Positions 34,549 to 46,255 of a stretch of DNA of 64,000 nt are shown here, piece after piece. The notes beneath the pieces are model-generated. The model did not search any database and was not told the origin of the DNA. It saw nothing but the letters and a program-made list of their open reading frames with translations. Within the stretch, counting starts at the first letter, position 1; every line of letters begins with the position of its first letter. Origin of the DNA: Phyto melanocephala. Its lineage: Eukaryota > Arthropoda > Insecta > Diptera > Rhinophoridae. The DNA lies in the NCBI GenBank assembly GCA_941918925.1, contig OW799237.1, forward strand, positions 109,896,515 through 109,960,514, in the 5' to 3' direction. A program made the translations under genes and the position numbers.

Positions 34549-34788
34549 AGAAAACAGAAAATCAACTTTATTGCCAATCGAATGGTTCGGTTCTTGTAAT
34601 CTTACTTTTCTTTTGTGTTAATAAAATTTCTACTGCAAGAATCATAAAATCTTTGTACTAACGATATACATATTTATATTCCAAAATGAAATTCTATAGA
34701 CACAACTGTAAAATTATACTACAACAACTGAACTAAGCGATTGGCAACGATTGTGGGTGGTACTCAGAATCGATACTGTTTTCTCTGA
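34549..34788 (-). mobile_element. MITE with CAGAGAAAACAG ends (copy 1), 240 bp
   Basis: The left end is CCAGAAAACAGAAAATC; the right end, inverted, is CTCAGAGAAAACAGTATCG. Its reverse complement aligns with 52161-52338 through shared GAGTACCAC, AGAATTT and AACCATTCGATTGG blocks. No coding capacity, and no target duplication could be fixed. Confidence 0.7.
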
Positions 34789-35695
34789 GTACGTTAGCTT
34801 AAACCTTATAGTTAATAGAAAAAACGCCAGAGTTCATCCGTCCTTTTACAAGGTTTACTCTTTAGAACATATTTTTTTCCAAGATTTAAAAAAAAATATT
34901 TAATTTTATCAATCAGTTAGACCTGGAATAAAAATAGCTGATCCGGAAGTGATGGATGCAAATTGTTTGCTTTATATATAAACATGTCATGTTCTACAAA
35001 TTAAATTTTGAATTAATTAATTTGTTTTGTCTTCCCGTAGTAGAAATATGTTGATCTCAATATAACTTTGCCTTTACTTTACAAAAGCTCCATTGGCATT
35101 TAAGTAAAACCAAAAACCATCTCAAATCAACTCAAAAAATTGATATTTTTATATCCGGTCGCAACAGCATAATGTTAAAATTTTTTTAATTCGCTTTGAT
35201 CTCATTGATTAATGCAGGAATGGAAAATTAGATTTTCATTTCGATATTAAGCAAATAACTTAAATGTACTTTTTTGATAATAAATGCACTACATTTATGT
35301 ATATTTGTTGTTTTTACACCCTTTATAATAATAGGTTTTACAATTATACTATATCCTTTTTAAATAAAATTTTATTAAACTAAACATGTTATAACAACTT
35401 TTCCATCCCTGATGTATGAACTCGTTTTGACAGAAAACATCTCCCAAAAAGTTGCTTTGTCATATTAATTCGCCGTTGCATATACCTGTATGAATATGCC
35501 TTGTGGTAGGTATCAAGGCGAATTCATCTTGAAAATCGAAAAAAGCTTTAAACATTTACAAAGTTGTTTTTTAATTAAATTCGTCAGGATCGCATTTTTA
35601 AGGTTATCAGATTGCTTTTGATTTGATTGCTTTTTTCTTGAAAAGATCAAAGATCATTCTTCTTGATCTATAAGTCGGGAGACTAACTGCCGTAT
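34789..35695. other. Intergenic DNA with one repeat end
   Basis: No gene. 35200-35505 is an inverted, diverged copy of sequence at 38818-39110 (listed separately). Confidence 0.45.
35200..35505 (-). mobile_element. CAAGGCATATTCATACAGGT repeat, truncated copy
   Basis: On the minus strand it starts CAAGGCATATTCATACAGGT followed by ATATGCAACGGCG. It continues through blocks shared with 38818-39110: CAAAGCAA, GGAAAAGTTGTT, CAATAAAATTTTATT and ACAACAAATATACATAAA. The far end is not defined. Confidence 0.6.
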
Positions 35696-35804
35696 TCATA
35701 AAAAATATTTTAAGTTCATTAAAGGCTTATTTAACAGTTGTTGTAGAGAAATGTGTCAAATAAGCCTTAAATAAACCTAAAATATTTTTTATGAACAGGG
35801 CAGT
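35696..35804. mobile_element. Palindromic MITE, ACTGCC family (copy 3), 109 bp
   Basis: Left arm ACTGCCGTATTCATAAAAAA...AAAGGCTTATTTAACAG. Right arm GTCAAATAAGCC...AAATATTTTTTATGAACAGG-GCAGT. It is the cleanest copy in the window and almost perfectly self-complementary. Confidence 0.88.
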
Positions 35805-37273
35805 ATATCAACTTTAAAAAAATTTAAAACAAATATATGCTAAAGGCGGTGTCTTCTGTATACATACATACAACATGTGTTGCAATTAATGTACTGAAGA
35901 GAACCTTTAACCAAAAAAGAATTTATTAAAATGTAACATCTCGGCTACATGTTTGAAATCATTATTAAATATTGACACCTTAAACGATTGAAGCAAATGA
36001 TTTTTTTTTATTATTAAAGCCATTTAGGGAACCTTTTATCCCAACAACACCTAGTCAAATATTACATTCATGTTGCCAATATATCTGCGTTCGTTTTAGC
36101 CATTTATTTATTGCTACACAAAATTTAACGTTCATTATGAACGAACGTTCCTACGCTGATGGGTGTGGGTGGGCCACCACACTCCCGATACAAACAAATA
36201 AAAACAACAACAAACAAAGGGAGACATGAGATCATGTAACCCAACATACTGAAAAAACAGATTTAAGTTGGACAAAAAGAAAAAATAAAATAAAACTGAA
36301 AAATGAAATTGTGATGATTGTGGCAGGTTCGAGCTCAAGACGATTTATGCAAATTACTTGCAGTTAGACATACCGGCAGACGGACTGCACAACATGTAAC
36401 TAGTAGTTAAAATGTGACAAATGTTAATGACAATTAATTGTCATGTCACTACACAAACACATGTACATACATGGAAAACACACAAGAAATTAAAAAAGTG
36501 TTAAAAATAACATAAAAGTGACTCATTCAGATTTACGTTAGACAGGCAAACACTTACATGAACTGAAAAGTGTTAAAATTGACAGTTATGCTTCTGGTGC
36601 AGTAGAAGTTTCTTTTCTCACATGAGCTGAGATCATAAACATTTTGAAATAATGGCCTAATAAAATAAGTAACTTAATTGTTAATAAAAGATTTGTAGTT
36701 TGTTTATAAAGTCTTTTTAAATAAATAATATTCGATTCTAAAATCGTTAAACTGTCAATTATAACAAACTGTTTAAGCAAATAGTTGCAGTTTAATGAGT
36801 CAATAATTAACGATTGAGAGAGTCAAAGCTTTATTAAATAAAATAAGGTAGTGTTGCCAAAGTAATGCCAACAAGTATACAAATATTAATTAAATAATTT
36901 TTGTTTAAGAAATAAAAAACTTTAATTTTATGGAGAATTTTGCATACGTGCCTATTGTGTGTTCCTCATTGTAAATCATTCTGAAGAAAAAAAAAATTCA
37001 CATACATATTTTTATTGAAAGCCTAAAAAAACTTTTAGCATTTCTTGATAATAAAAAAAGGTTTTCAAATATATCATCTAGTGAAAAAATTTTTTTCTAT
37101 AAAATAAGTTGTAAAATTTTTTATTTGTAATTTATTTTTTTTAACTATAAAATTGATTGGCAGGCAGAGATACGTAACCTAAAAGCTGGGTTTTATGGTT
37201 TTCGCCAGTGAAAAACGTTGGTTTAGGCACCGTAAGCCGACCTATACCATTTACAGTGTGATATTAATTAATA
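35805..37273. other. AT-rich intergenic DNA
   Basis: No gene or repeat recognised. The open frames here are AT-driven. Confidence 0.5.
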
Positions 37274-38251
37274 TTAATATTAATTAAGTCGATTAAGCTC
37301 TGTCAGTCTGTCCGTCTGTCCGTGTGTATGTTGAAATCAACTTTTTAAAGCCCCCCGATATCGCATGGACCCGGGTGAGGTATTAAAATATCAGAAATAT
37401 TCGGGAGTAGATCGGCTCATAAACAACTGAGATATGAGCAAAAACCCACGACCACCTCGATTTTTTTTTCACAAAAACAACATTACAACAACAACATACA
37501 CACATACAAACGTGTATACTGGTTAGAGAAAACGTGGCATCGAATCCCAGCTGAGCCAAAAACAATTTTTTTTTATTTTTTTTTAATTTTTTTTTTAATT
37601 TTTTTAATATTTTTTTTTATTTTTTTATTTAATATATTATTTATATTTTTATTATTAGTTTTTTTTTAATTTTTTTTTATTTTTTTTAATAACGAACAAT
37701 ACTTAATTGACTCCCCTATTCATAAGCTTTCAGAAATATATATTTTATACTAAATTTTTTGGGTCGCAGAGAGTAGAAATTTCACACGGAATGACAAACC
37801 TATATATACCCTTACACTCACTATGAAGGGTATAAAAATCACGCGACTTATTGTAGAATAGTGTGGAATCTCTAACCACAGGACAGTTTCGCGAGCTCTA
37901 TTTTCTTATTTAATTTTTATTTTTTTTTATGTTTTTAATTTATTTTATTTTTTTTTATATTTTTTATTTATTTTTTTTTAACATATATACAAATCAATTT
38001 ATAATTTTACAATTCAATTATAGACATGCTGAAATTGATCAAAATTATTTTTAAAAATTATGGAAGTTTTAATTAATTTTTTATACTGTTTTAATTAATA
38101 TTTTTTTCAATGTTTCTTCAATTAAGATTATTAATTTGCATTACATTAATGGTATTATTTTTATTAATTAATATTATTAATTTCATAATTGAAATTCATA
38201 TTCATATGAGATGAATGGTGATACAAATATATCGCACTCTTACTTGTTAAA
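37274..38251 (+). mobile_element. Composite DINE-1-like elements, partly head-to-head
   Basis: 37274-37689 is a plus-strand DINE lacking its 5' end: AGTCGATTAAGC, the (GTCY)n run, GTTGAAATCAAC, the CATCGAATCCCAGCTGAGCC block and the AT tract. 37690-37838 is the 5' end of a second DINE on the minus strand, ending in GAAGGGTATAAAA. After a further AT-rich stretch, a 3' DINE end on the plus strand (GATGAATGGTGATACAAA...CTTACTTGTTAA) lies at about 38198-38251. One element was probably invaded or rearranged by another. Confidence 0.7.
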
Positions 38252-38752
38252 TACTGATATTATTTTTAAATCACTAAATGATTTTTTGTTTACTTTATGA
38301 AAACTTATTTCTATAAAAAAATATCTTATTTCTATAAAAAAAAAATAAAAGTACTGTCAGGACAGCGGGAAACTATTTAAAAATTTATAAAATTTTTTAA
38401 GTTTTTGGCACCCCAGACAAAATTTGTAAATACGCCAATGAATGGCATTTTACTGTAACTTTGACGAATTATCTCATTTTACTGGGCAACAAATCATTTG
38501 ATATTAAATTAAATTGTGACAATGAAAACATTAAAAAAATATGGCCTTTTCTGCATTAAACAAGAATAAATAATTATTACTTGCATATTGATTAATTAGA
38601 ATAAACAAAAGAAAGAAAGAAATTATTTTAATTAAATTGATTAAAACCATAAAATATTTGCATATAAATGTGGTTGATTGGCCATAATCAGACAAATAAC
38701 GGTAAAAAATAATGCATAAATAATATGGTTGCAGTTTGAGAAAATAAAATCC
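38252..38752. other. AT-rich spacer
   Basis: Nothing recognised. The minus-strand open frame at 38531-38782 is AT-driven. Confidence 0.45.
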
Positions 38753-39197
38753 AAGGCATATCCATAAGGTACTCGTATCCAATCAGCTGACTGTTTTTTT
38801 TTTATATACATTTTAAAAGGCATATTCATACAGGTATATGCAACGGCGGATTGATACAACAAAGCAAATTTTTAGGGGATTTTTTCTTTCAAGACCAGTT
38901 GGTATAACAAGGGTGGAAAAGTTGTTTTTATATGTTTAGTTCAATAAAATTTTATTAAAAAAAGGATATGTGCTTGTGAAGCACATTATAAATGGCGCAA
39001 GAACAACAAATATACATAAATTTGATAAATTTATTATCATAAAAAGCACAATTAAGATAAATGTTTAATTCGGAATCCAAAATCTAATTTTCCATTTCTG
39101 CACTAATAAATAGAATAAAGGAAAATTCAACAAATTTAGACATTGTATTTCCCCATCATCATGTGCTGATAATTTCACCTGTATGAATTCGCCTTGA
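38753..39197 (+). mobile_element. CAAGGC-terminal repeat element, about 445 bp
   Basis: CCAAGGCATATCCATAAGGT at the left and, inverted, CTCAAGGCGAATTCATACAG at the right (ending about 39197) form imperfect terminal repeats. A second internal start (AAGGCATATTCATACAGGTA) lies at 38818, and another isolated end (TACCTTATGGATATGCCTTG) near 39465. The body is shared, inverted, with 35200-35505. Confidence 0.5.
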
Positions 39198-40275
39198 GCG
39201 TTACCAACTTTTTTTAAAAGTCATGCCTGCAGTTGTCAAACTTAATTTTTTGAATTTAATTATACAAGAAATAATTCGCAATTTCACTTGGTTTAAAACA
39301 TTAAAAATACAAAATCGTGAATAAAAAGTTTTCGCTTTAAAGTTTTTTAAAAGTTAATCAAATTTAAGAAGAAAATAAAAAAAATTGTTTGACATATGCT
39401 GGCATATATACAAAAACAAAATACATGTGTTTCTTATTGTTGTGTTTGTTGCCGCGATGCATATACCTTATGGATATGCCTTGATAAAATCTAACACAAA
39501 AATGTATACGGTGCCGTCATGAAAACACTAACATAATATATTTATTTTACCCTTTAAATTGAATTGATTTTTACTTCACTTGTTCTGTAAATTATTTTAT
39601 TTTTATTTTACGTCAATCTCCGTTAAAGAAACAACATTAAACGTATGAACGTAGAACGGTTGTGTGTTTCTTTTATTTTCACACATCTTTACAAATACGA
39701 GTTATAAACAAAAAAATTTATATATGTATATATATTAGGGATGTAAATGAATAAGGGAAAACGTAAAATGTAAATGTGAAAAAGATATCGAAGGAACTTA
39801 AAGAGAATAAAAAAAATAATGCGTCGTATATCACATACTTCTTATGATATAATAAATTTCAGGCAGAACTACATGTTGCAATTTACAATTAAAAATTTTT
39901 TCCGAATTGGCCCTATAATTAAGAATCATACAAATTTTCCCGTATTTTCTCCTTTCGAGTACCTTTTTTGTCCCTTAAAAGGTTACTCGAAATTTCATAT
40001 AAACAATTATCCACATTCTATAAGGCGACAATAATAAACAATTCGAATTCTATTGTATAATAAAGGAAATTTTTTTTGTTAAAAAGTAGCAAAAAGAGGG
40101 ACAATTTTTATGGCTTCTAAATAAATATGGGAAAAAAGTATCGAAATCCTAATTTCGAACATTATATATGTTTATTAGTTTGGAAGTTACGTAGGGTATC
40201 AAAATATGGCTTTTACTTTAGGGGTTGAACATTCACAGAAAAAATAAATATGAATTTTAAAAACATACATATATA
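39198..40275. other. AT-rich intergenic DNA
   Basis: One isolated end of the CAAGGC repeat near 39465; otherwise nothing recognised. The open frame at 39819-40034 has no supporting features. Confidence 0.45.
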
Positions 40276-40548
40276 AAAACATCCCATTGTAAAATTAAAA
40301 ATTTAAGTAAGTATGTAAAAAAAAAATAAAAAAAAAATAAAAAAAAATATTTAAAAAAAAATTAAAAAAAAATAATTAAAATATAAATAATAAATATATA
40401 AGAAAAAAAAAACATAAAAAAAATTAAAAAAAAAATTAAAAAAAAAAATAATAAAAATATAAATAATACATTAAATAAAAAATAAAAAAAAATTAAAAAA
40501 AAAAATATAAAAAATTTTTTTTTTGGCTCAGCTGGGATTCGATGCCAC

Positions 40549-42229
40549 CCCAGCCTGCAAAATTGTCCGACATCTGTAAGATGTCTGTAAGAAATGTCGG
40601 CAAACAAGTAAGAATTCTGTACGAATTCTGTCAGACTTCTGATCGCCAAATATATAAAGTGGTTGACACGAATTCTGACAGACATGTACCGACGTGTCTG
40701 ATAGAAATCTGACAGAAATCTGATAGAAAAAGCAGGGGAAATTCCGATTTATTATACGACATTCGTATGGATTTCTAACAGATTTCTGAAAGTTTATCGG
40801 ATGTAATTCTAACCGATTAATCGTACAGATTTCTTAAAGAAATCTGAAATATTTAATAAAATAAAACTCAGTTTTATGTAATATTGTTTATACTTATTTG
40901 ATTTATAACTTAATTATATATATTCATATACATTGTTTTTAAATATTTTAAACTAATTTGAAAATCCAAAAACGCATATTTTTTAACATTTTTCCGAAAA
41001 GCCTGACGTGACACTTTTTTTATATATATTGTTCATTGATCACAAAACAATCACTTACTATTTTACTTTTAAACTTTTTTAACAAACCAATTAGTTAATT
41101 TTTTTAATATCACCTATTTTGTTGCACTTTATGACTTAAATAAACAATTTGTAAAACATACAAAATCAAGATTACAAAATTTGTAAAGGCAAAAATTCCG
41201 TTTTAATTTGTAAAGAAAAAAAAAACAAAAAATCATAAACAAAAGGAATGAAAACAACTTAGACATTTCTGTACGAAATCAGTCAGAAATCTATCAGACA
41301 TGTCGGTAAACAAACAAGTAAGAGTGCTATATTCGGCCATGCCGAATCTTATATACCCTTCACAACGTGTAGTCATGCAATAACAGTTGCTTGTATCACC
41401 ATTCATCTCATATGAAATACGTACACGTATGTATGTAAAAAAAACGAAAAAAAAAAAATTTAAAAAAAATTAAAAAAAAAAATTAAAAAAAAAAGTTATT
41501 GTATATATAATATACATATATAAAACAAAAAAAAAATAAAAAAAATTAAAAAAAATAATAATAAAAATATAAATAATATATTAAATAAAAAATAAAAAAA
41601 AAAATTTTTTAAAAAATTAAAAAAAATTTTTTTTTGGCTCAGTTGGGATTCGATGCCACGTTTTCTCTAACCAGTATACACGTTTGTATGTATGTATGTT
41701 GTTGTTGTAATGTTGTTTTTGTGAAAAAAAATCGAGGTGGTCGTGGGTTTTTGCTCATATCTCAGTTGTTTATGTACCGATGTTTCTGATTTTCAATACC
41801 GATCTACTCCCGAATATTTCTGATATTTAAATACCTTACCCGGGTCCAACCTATGTCGGGGGGCTTCAAAAAGTTGATTTCAACATACACACGGACAGAC
41901 GGTCAGACGGACAGACTGACAGACTGACAGGGCTTAATCGACTCCTCTATTCATAAGCTTTCAGAAAATATATACTTTATGGGGTCGGAAATGAAAATTG
42001 TAGAAATTTCACACGGAATGAGAAACCTATATATACCCTTTTTCACTGTGTGAAGGGTATAAAAAGAAAAAAATCCCTTCGACATATCCGTACGAAATCA
42101 GCCAGAAATCTATCAGACGTGTCGTACATTAAATTTCCCAGACATGTCTTACAGAAATCTGTACGAAATGTCCGTAAAAAAAGTCAGATATTTGTAAGAC
42201 TTGTCTGATTCAGACATTGTCAGGCTGGG
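40549..42229. mobile_element. CCCAGCCTG-terminal element inserted in a DINE
   Basis: The ends CCCAGCCTGCAAAATTGTCC and, inverted, CCCAGCCTGACAATGTCTGA are flanked by a 2-bp AC duplication inside the DINE. Next to both ends the body is packed with short degenerate repeats of the TCTGTACGAAAT / CAGACATGTCGG type in both orientations. It contains a whole DINE (41314-42065), so without it the element is about 930 bp. No transposase frame was found. Confidence 0.75.
41314..42065 (-). mobile_element. DINE-1-like element, near full length (inner nest)
   Basis: It shows the 3' end ACAAGTAAGAGTGCTATATT-CGGCC (minus-strand hairpin), AT tract, TGGCTCAGTTGGGATTCGAT block, TTGATTTCAACATACACACG, the extended ACAGACGGTCAGACGGACAG run, ACTTTATGGGGTCGGAAATG and GAAGGGTATAAAA. 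It sits inside the CCCAGCCTG element and is among the least decayed copies in the window. Confidence 0.85.
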
Positions 42230-42448
42230 ACGTTTACTCTAACCAGTATACACGTTTGTATGTATGTATGTATGTTGTTGTTGTAATGTTGTTTTTGTGA
42301 AAAAAAAATCGAGGTGGTCGTGGTTTTTTGCTCATATCTCAGTTGTTTATGTACCGATGTTTCTGATTTTCAATACCGATCTACTCCCGAATATTTCTGA
42401 TATTTTAATACCTCACCCGGGTCCAAGCTATGTGTGAAGGGTATAAAA

Positions 42449-44298
42449 GTATTAAATATATTATATATATTAATTAAATATTTACTCAATTAAAATGTTA
42501 ATACAACTAATGGATTAACAATTTCTTTTATTTGCAATTATATTATTTTTTCCTCCTTTTTATGTAATTGCTATCAGTGTCTTTATATGCTTTAATGGTA
42601 CTATCGCTATTAAATTCTTATTCTTGTTATAAATAAATTGAAGTTTAATACATATTCATATGTTTGATTTAATTGTTCAAAAACAAAAAACTTGTCTATC
42701 TTATAACCGGAAGTCTCATTGCATTTGACAGCAGAGATTTACAGTTGGCGAAATATACATAAATATAATAAAAAGTTTCAAAAATTTTTTATGTAACAGA
42801 AATACTTTTAAAAATTCTTTTTTCTGCCTGAATTTTAGTTACAAGTTGATTTCTACATGGAAAAATAATCCTGTACAAGTTTTATTTTTGTATTTAAACA
42901 AATTGCAAAAAGATTTAAAAAAACTTCCAATCATGGTTGGGATTTACAAAATATTCTGTTCATATGTCTTTTCGGCTACATACTAGCAAATGAAAATTTG
43001 CGATACTTCTTATGACGATTTTATGACATTATTTTCATTTAGACTTAAGTTCATATAAATTTCTTAACTTAGAAGATTTTTTTTCAATTAATTGTACGCC
43101 ATTTTGTAGTAGCGGCCGTCTTGGATTTTCAATTTATTTATATTGTCTTATATATTTCTTCAAGCTTTTCTTTTTGATACCCATGTCGTTCTTCTCTGTT
43201 GTCCAGAAACTGAGAAAAATCGATTGTAATCTACTTCAAAAATAAGCTGATAAACACAGAAAAAAATATTTATTAAATCTTTTTAATCAGTTGACTTTTT
43301 GTATTATTTTTAAATTCTAATTATAATTTTAATTGATTTTAAACATTTTCAAAAAACATAGAGATTTCTGTCAGTTGAAAAAAATAAATAAAAAGTAAAT
43401 AATGTTATTTTAAATGACATTTTTTGAAAATATGATTTCGAAGAATAACTTTAATATAATTGTTATCCAAGGAGCAGAATAATACAAAAATAATGGCGAA
43501 TTCACATGTTAATGTTCTGGTAAGTGCACACATATAACAAATATGTTTTGTTTTCAATAAAATAAAGGGTTTCAGTTTCACTTAAGATTTGTCCAATGCC
43601 AATATTTCTTGCATCCTGGCATATTCCTCAAGATTATCATTTTATTAAGTAATTCGGTTGATTTTCTTCACTCTGCCTAATCAAGCCTTTTTATCGGTGA
43701 ATATTCCATTATGTCTAGGTGGTTCATGCTATCAATTATTTTCGGAAATCCGGTGTTTGATATGGTATAGTATGTGTGCTTGTGGGAACCCTTCATCTTA
43801 TACTAAATTATTATTATATAAGTAATGAAAAAAATATATGTAGATTCATATGTACATATACATACATAAATGTATGCTTGAACTAAATATTAAAAAAAAA
43901 ATTGTTTTTTTTTTTGGCAATTTTATTTAAAATATTTTTAATAATTTATATCATTGATACAATAAATGCTTTAATTTTATAAATCCCATAATTCAATTAT
44001 TGGCGTGATTAAATTAATTAAAATAATTTTGAAAAATTATTTATTTATTTATTTTATTTATTTATTTATTTATTTAATAGGTTATTTTCTGTACAACAAG
44101 ACTTTATCTTATATTTATAGTACAGAAACGGAATGCGTTAAACATAAAAAAAAACAAAAACATTTGCAATTATTCAATTCGAATTAAAAGTTAATAAAAG
44201 AAAATAAATTAAACATATAGTTAAAGAGAAAAAAAAAATAATAATATAATTATGAGAATTTTAATTAATTTTTTTAATACTATTTTAATTAATATAAA
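42449..44298. other. Intergenic DNA with one Helentron-like interior fragment
   Basis: 42930-43260 contains CATTTTGTAGTAGCGGCCGT, the inverse of ACCGCTACTACAAAATG inside the long DINE at 59884-61072, so it is probably an isolated interior piece. A possible decayed coding trace lies at 43565-43790 (minus strand, NDNLEEYARMQEILALDKS then stop). (TTTA)n microsatellite at 44036-44080. Confidence 0.4.
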
Positions 44299-44830
44299 GG
44301 GTCCGCCATCTAACTTTTTTTTTCAACTAGTGCTTATTTCGTGAATGGTAACACTTAGGTCATGTCTGATTTGACAGATAATTAGTTTTATCCTTCCGCT
44401 GAACGAATATGGTTGTGTATACGCTTGAACAACGCTGGGAAAGTGGACCTGCGATCGACTTACAGAAGATGCCGATTTTGCCAAAAAAAACATCTTTTCA
44501 GATGAAGCTCATTTTAATCTTGGCGGGTATGTAAACAAGCAAAATTGTTGCATTCGGGGCATAGAAAACCCGCACGCATACATTGAAAAGCCGATACACC
44601 CAAAACGAGTCACTGTTTGGTGTGGATTTTGGTCCAGACGCATAATTTGCCCATTTTTCTTTGAAAATGAGCAAGGAGTAGCCGTAGTCAATGGCGATCG
44701 TTATCGGGTCATGTTGAACGAATTTTTGTTCACAAAAATTCAAGAGAAGGATATTGGCAACATTTGGTTTCAACAGGACGGCGCTACTTGCCACACAATC
44801 GAAGCTACACTTTTTTTAGCATTTAAAAAA
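44299..44830 (+). pseudogene. mariner transposase remnant of a different lineage (copy 4)
   Basis: It begins at a terminal-repeat-like AAAGGGTCCGCCATCTAACT. An ATG at 44409 opens MVVYTLEQRWESG, then the frame jumps to FSDEAHFNLGGYVNKQNC (first catalytic Asp) and HPKRVTVWCGFWSRRIICP, VVNGDRYRVML and NIWFQQDGATCHT (second catalytic Asp). The third catalytic Asp region and the 3' terminal repeat are missing. The middle of the N-terminal DNA-binding region is deleted. The sequence of the end differs from the copies at 32364 and 56738. Confidence 0.8.
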
Positions 44831-46095
44831 AAAAGTTATTTGGCGGACCATTTATTATCTCCTAAGATATACATATGTCTGTATTTCTTGATAAATTATT
44901 AGAGTGTATATTTGTTGTACTCACAAATGATTGCGTAATTAAAATGGATATCACTTGTTGATTCATTCCTTGAAAATGTCAAACACATTAAGAAATTTTT
45001 CGTTCTGGCAGGATTTGCTTAAAACCAGCCCGTATTTAAAATGTCTTTATTTTCTGACGTTTTTCTCAAATACTCTTTTTTCATACAAATTTAACACAAA
45101 CCTGTTCCTGTTTTAGTCTACGAGTACAACTAAAATGACCGTTAAACAAAAGACTTAAGAAATATACTTACATTTATATAAAACAATTAAATAAAATAAA
45201 TGAATTAATTATTACATCATGTAACTATAATAGCTAAATCAATAATAACAATATTGATAAATAATGTAACAACAAGAACAAAAATTACAATTTACCAACA
45301 AATCAACGAAAGTTGCTGTTAAAAACATTGACGTTATGAGTCCATTGCCAATGCAAGTTTTTTTTTATTAGTGTTTTTGTTGTTGCCAGCTACCAGCTTT
45401 ATAAGTAGTTGTTATATATTTTAATCATATATTTAGCACTTAAAACATACAAACAACTAAAGAAAAATTTAAATGTACTAAATAGCAAGAAAAATGCATG
45501 TAGGTTGAAAGGTGGGGGTCTTTACACTCTTAAGTCTTTAAATATATTTGTGTGTGTGTTTTTTTCTAAATACTACAAAATATTTTTAAACAAGAAAACA
45601 AAAGCATTAAAAGAATAAATAAAAACAAAATCAACTAGATATCATGTTATTAGATCAATAGAAAAATGCGATCAGTCTTTTAAAATGTTTAAGAAATACT
45701 TTAAAAAAAATGTACAATAAAATTAAAATACAAAAAGTAAAAAAAAAAAACAGAGTATTACTTTTACAACAATAAACTGAATTAGCTGACTGACTGACTG
45801 ACTGCAATTGCAAATAAAATATGGCAACAACAATAAAAATTTAAAAATCTTGCGGTTTTCAAATTGCATTTTATTGTAATTTTAATGGAGGAGTGTGAGA
45901 GAGAGAGAGAAAGAGCGAGAAAACTCAAATCAGGCTGCCCTGGTAATAAAAGGTGTTTGTTCTAATCTTATTTACGCTCTAAAAAAAAATTAGAAACAAA
46001 AAACAAAAACACATAATATTATTTTATACCACATATTGTTAGAAAAAAAAACACATTTCGCTTTCGATTTTATTTTTGCTCTGCATTTTGGAGTA
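44831..46095. other. AT-rich intergenic DNA upstream of the cuticle gene
   Basis: (GACT)n at about 45787-45804 and (AG)n at 45896-45910. No gene recognised. Confidence 0.5.
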
Positions 46096-46133
46096 TATAA
46101 ATATGCTAGAGCATTTAAGAACTAACCACAGTC
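46096..46133 (+). promoter_or_regulatory. Core promoter of the CPCFC cuticle gene
   Basis: A TATAAATA box at 46096-46103 is followed about 34 bases later by ACAGTC at 46128-46133, close to the insect initiator TCAGTY. This places the start of transcription near 46130. A TATA promoter and a short first exon are usual for insect cuticle genes. Confidence 0.65.
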
Positions 46134-46255
46134 TACTTACAATACTTACACCAATTGGAAGTTTATTTTACATAACTATTTGAAATATAGTTCAATTGGT
46201 AGAATTTTATTAATTCTTTTTAGTTTATTTCTCATATTTGCAAGAAAAAAAAAAT

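Larger units (their letters stand above)
40276..42448 (-). mobile_element. DINE-1-like element interrupted by a nested insertion
   Basis: 40276-40548 holds the AT tract and the TGGCTCAGCTGGGATTCGAT block. The same element resumes at 42230 with CGTTTACTCTAACCAGTATA, the CTCATATCTCAGTTG block and GAAGGGTATAAAA (about 42448). The intact sequence GATGCCACGTTTACTC is split after GATGCCAC, with AC repeated on the far side of the insert. The copy also carries an internal deletion of its (GTCY)n block and lacks the 3' hairpin. Confidence 0.78.

Noticed and set aside
40362..40685. 107-codon minus-strand open frame
   Set aside because: It is made of Phe/Ile/Leu from the AT tract of a DINE and crosses into another transposon.
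41890..41935. Short regular repeats ACAGACGG resembling an array
   Set aside because: This is the (GTCY)n microsatellite inside a DINE-1-like element, not a CRISPR array.
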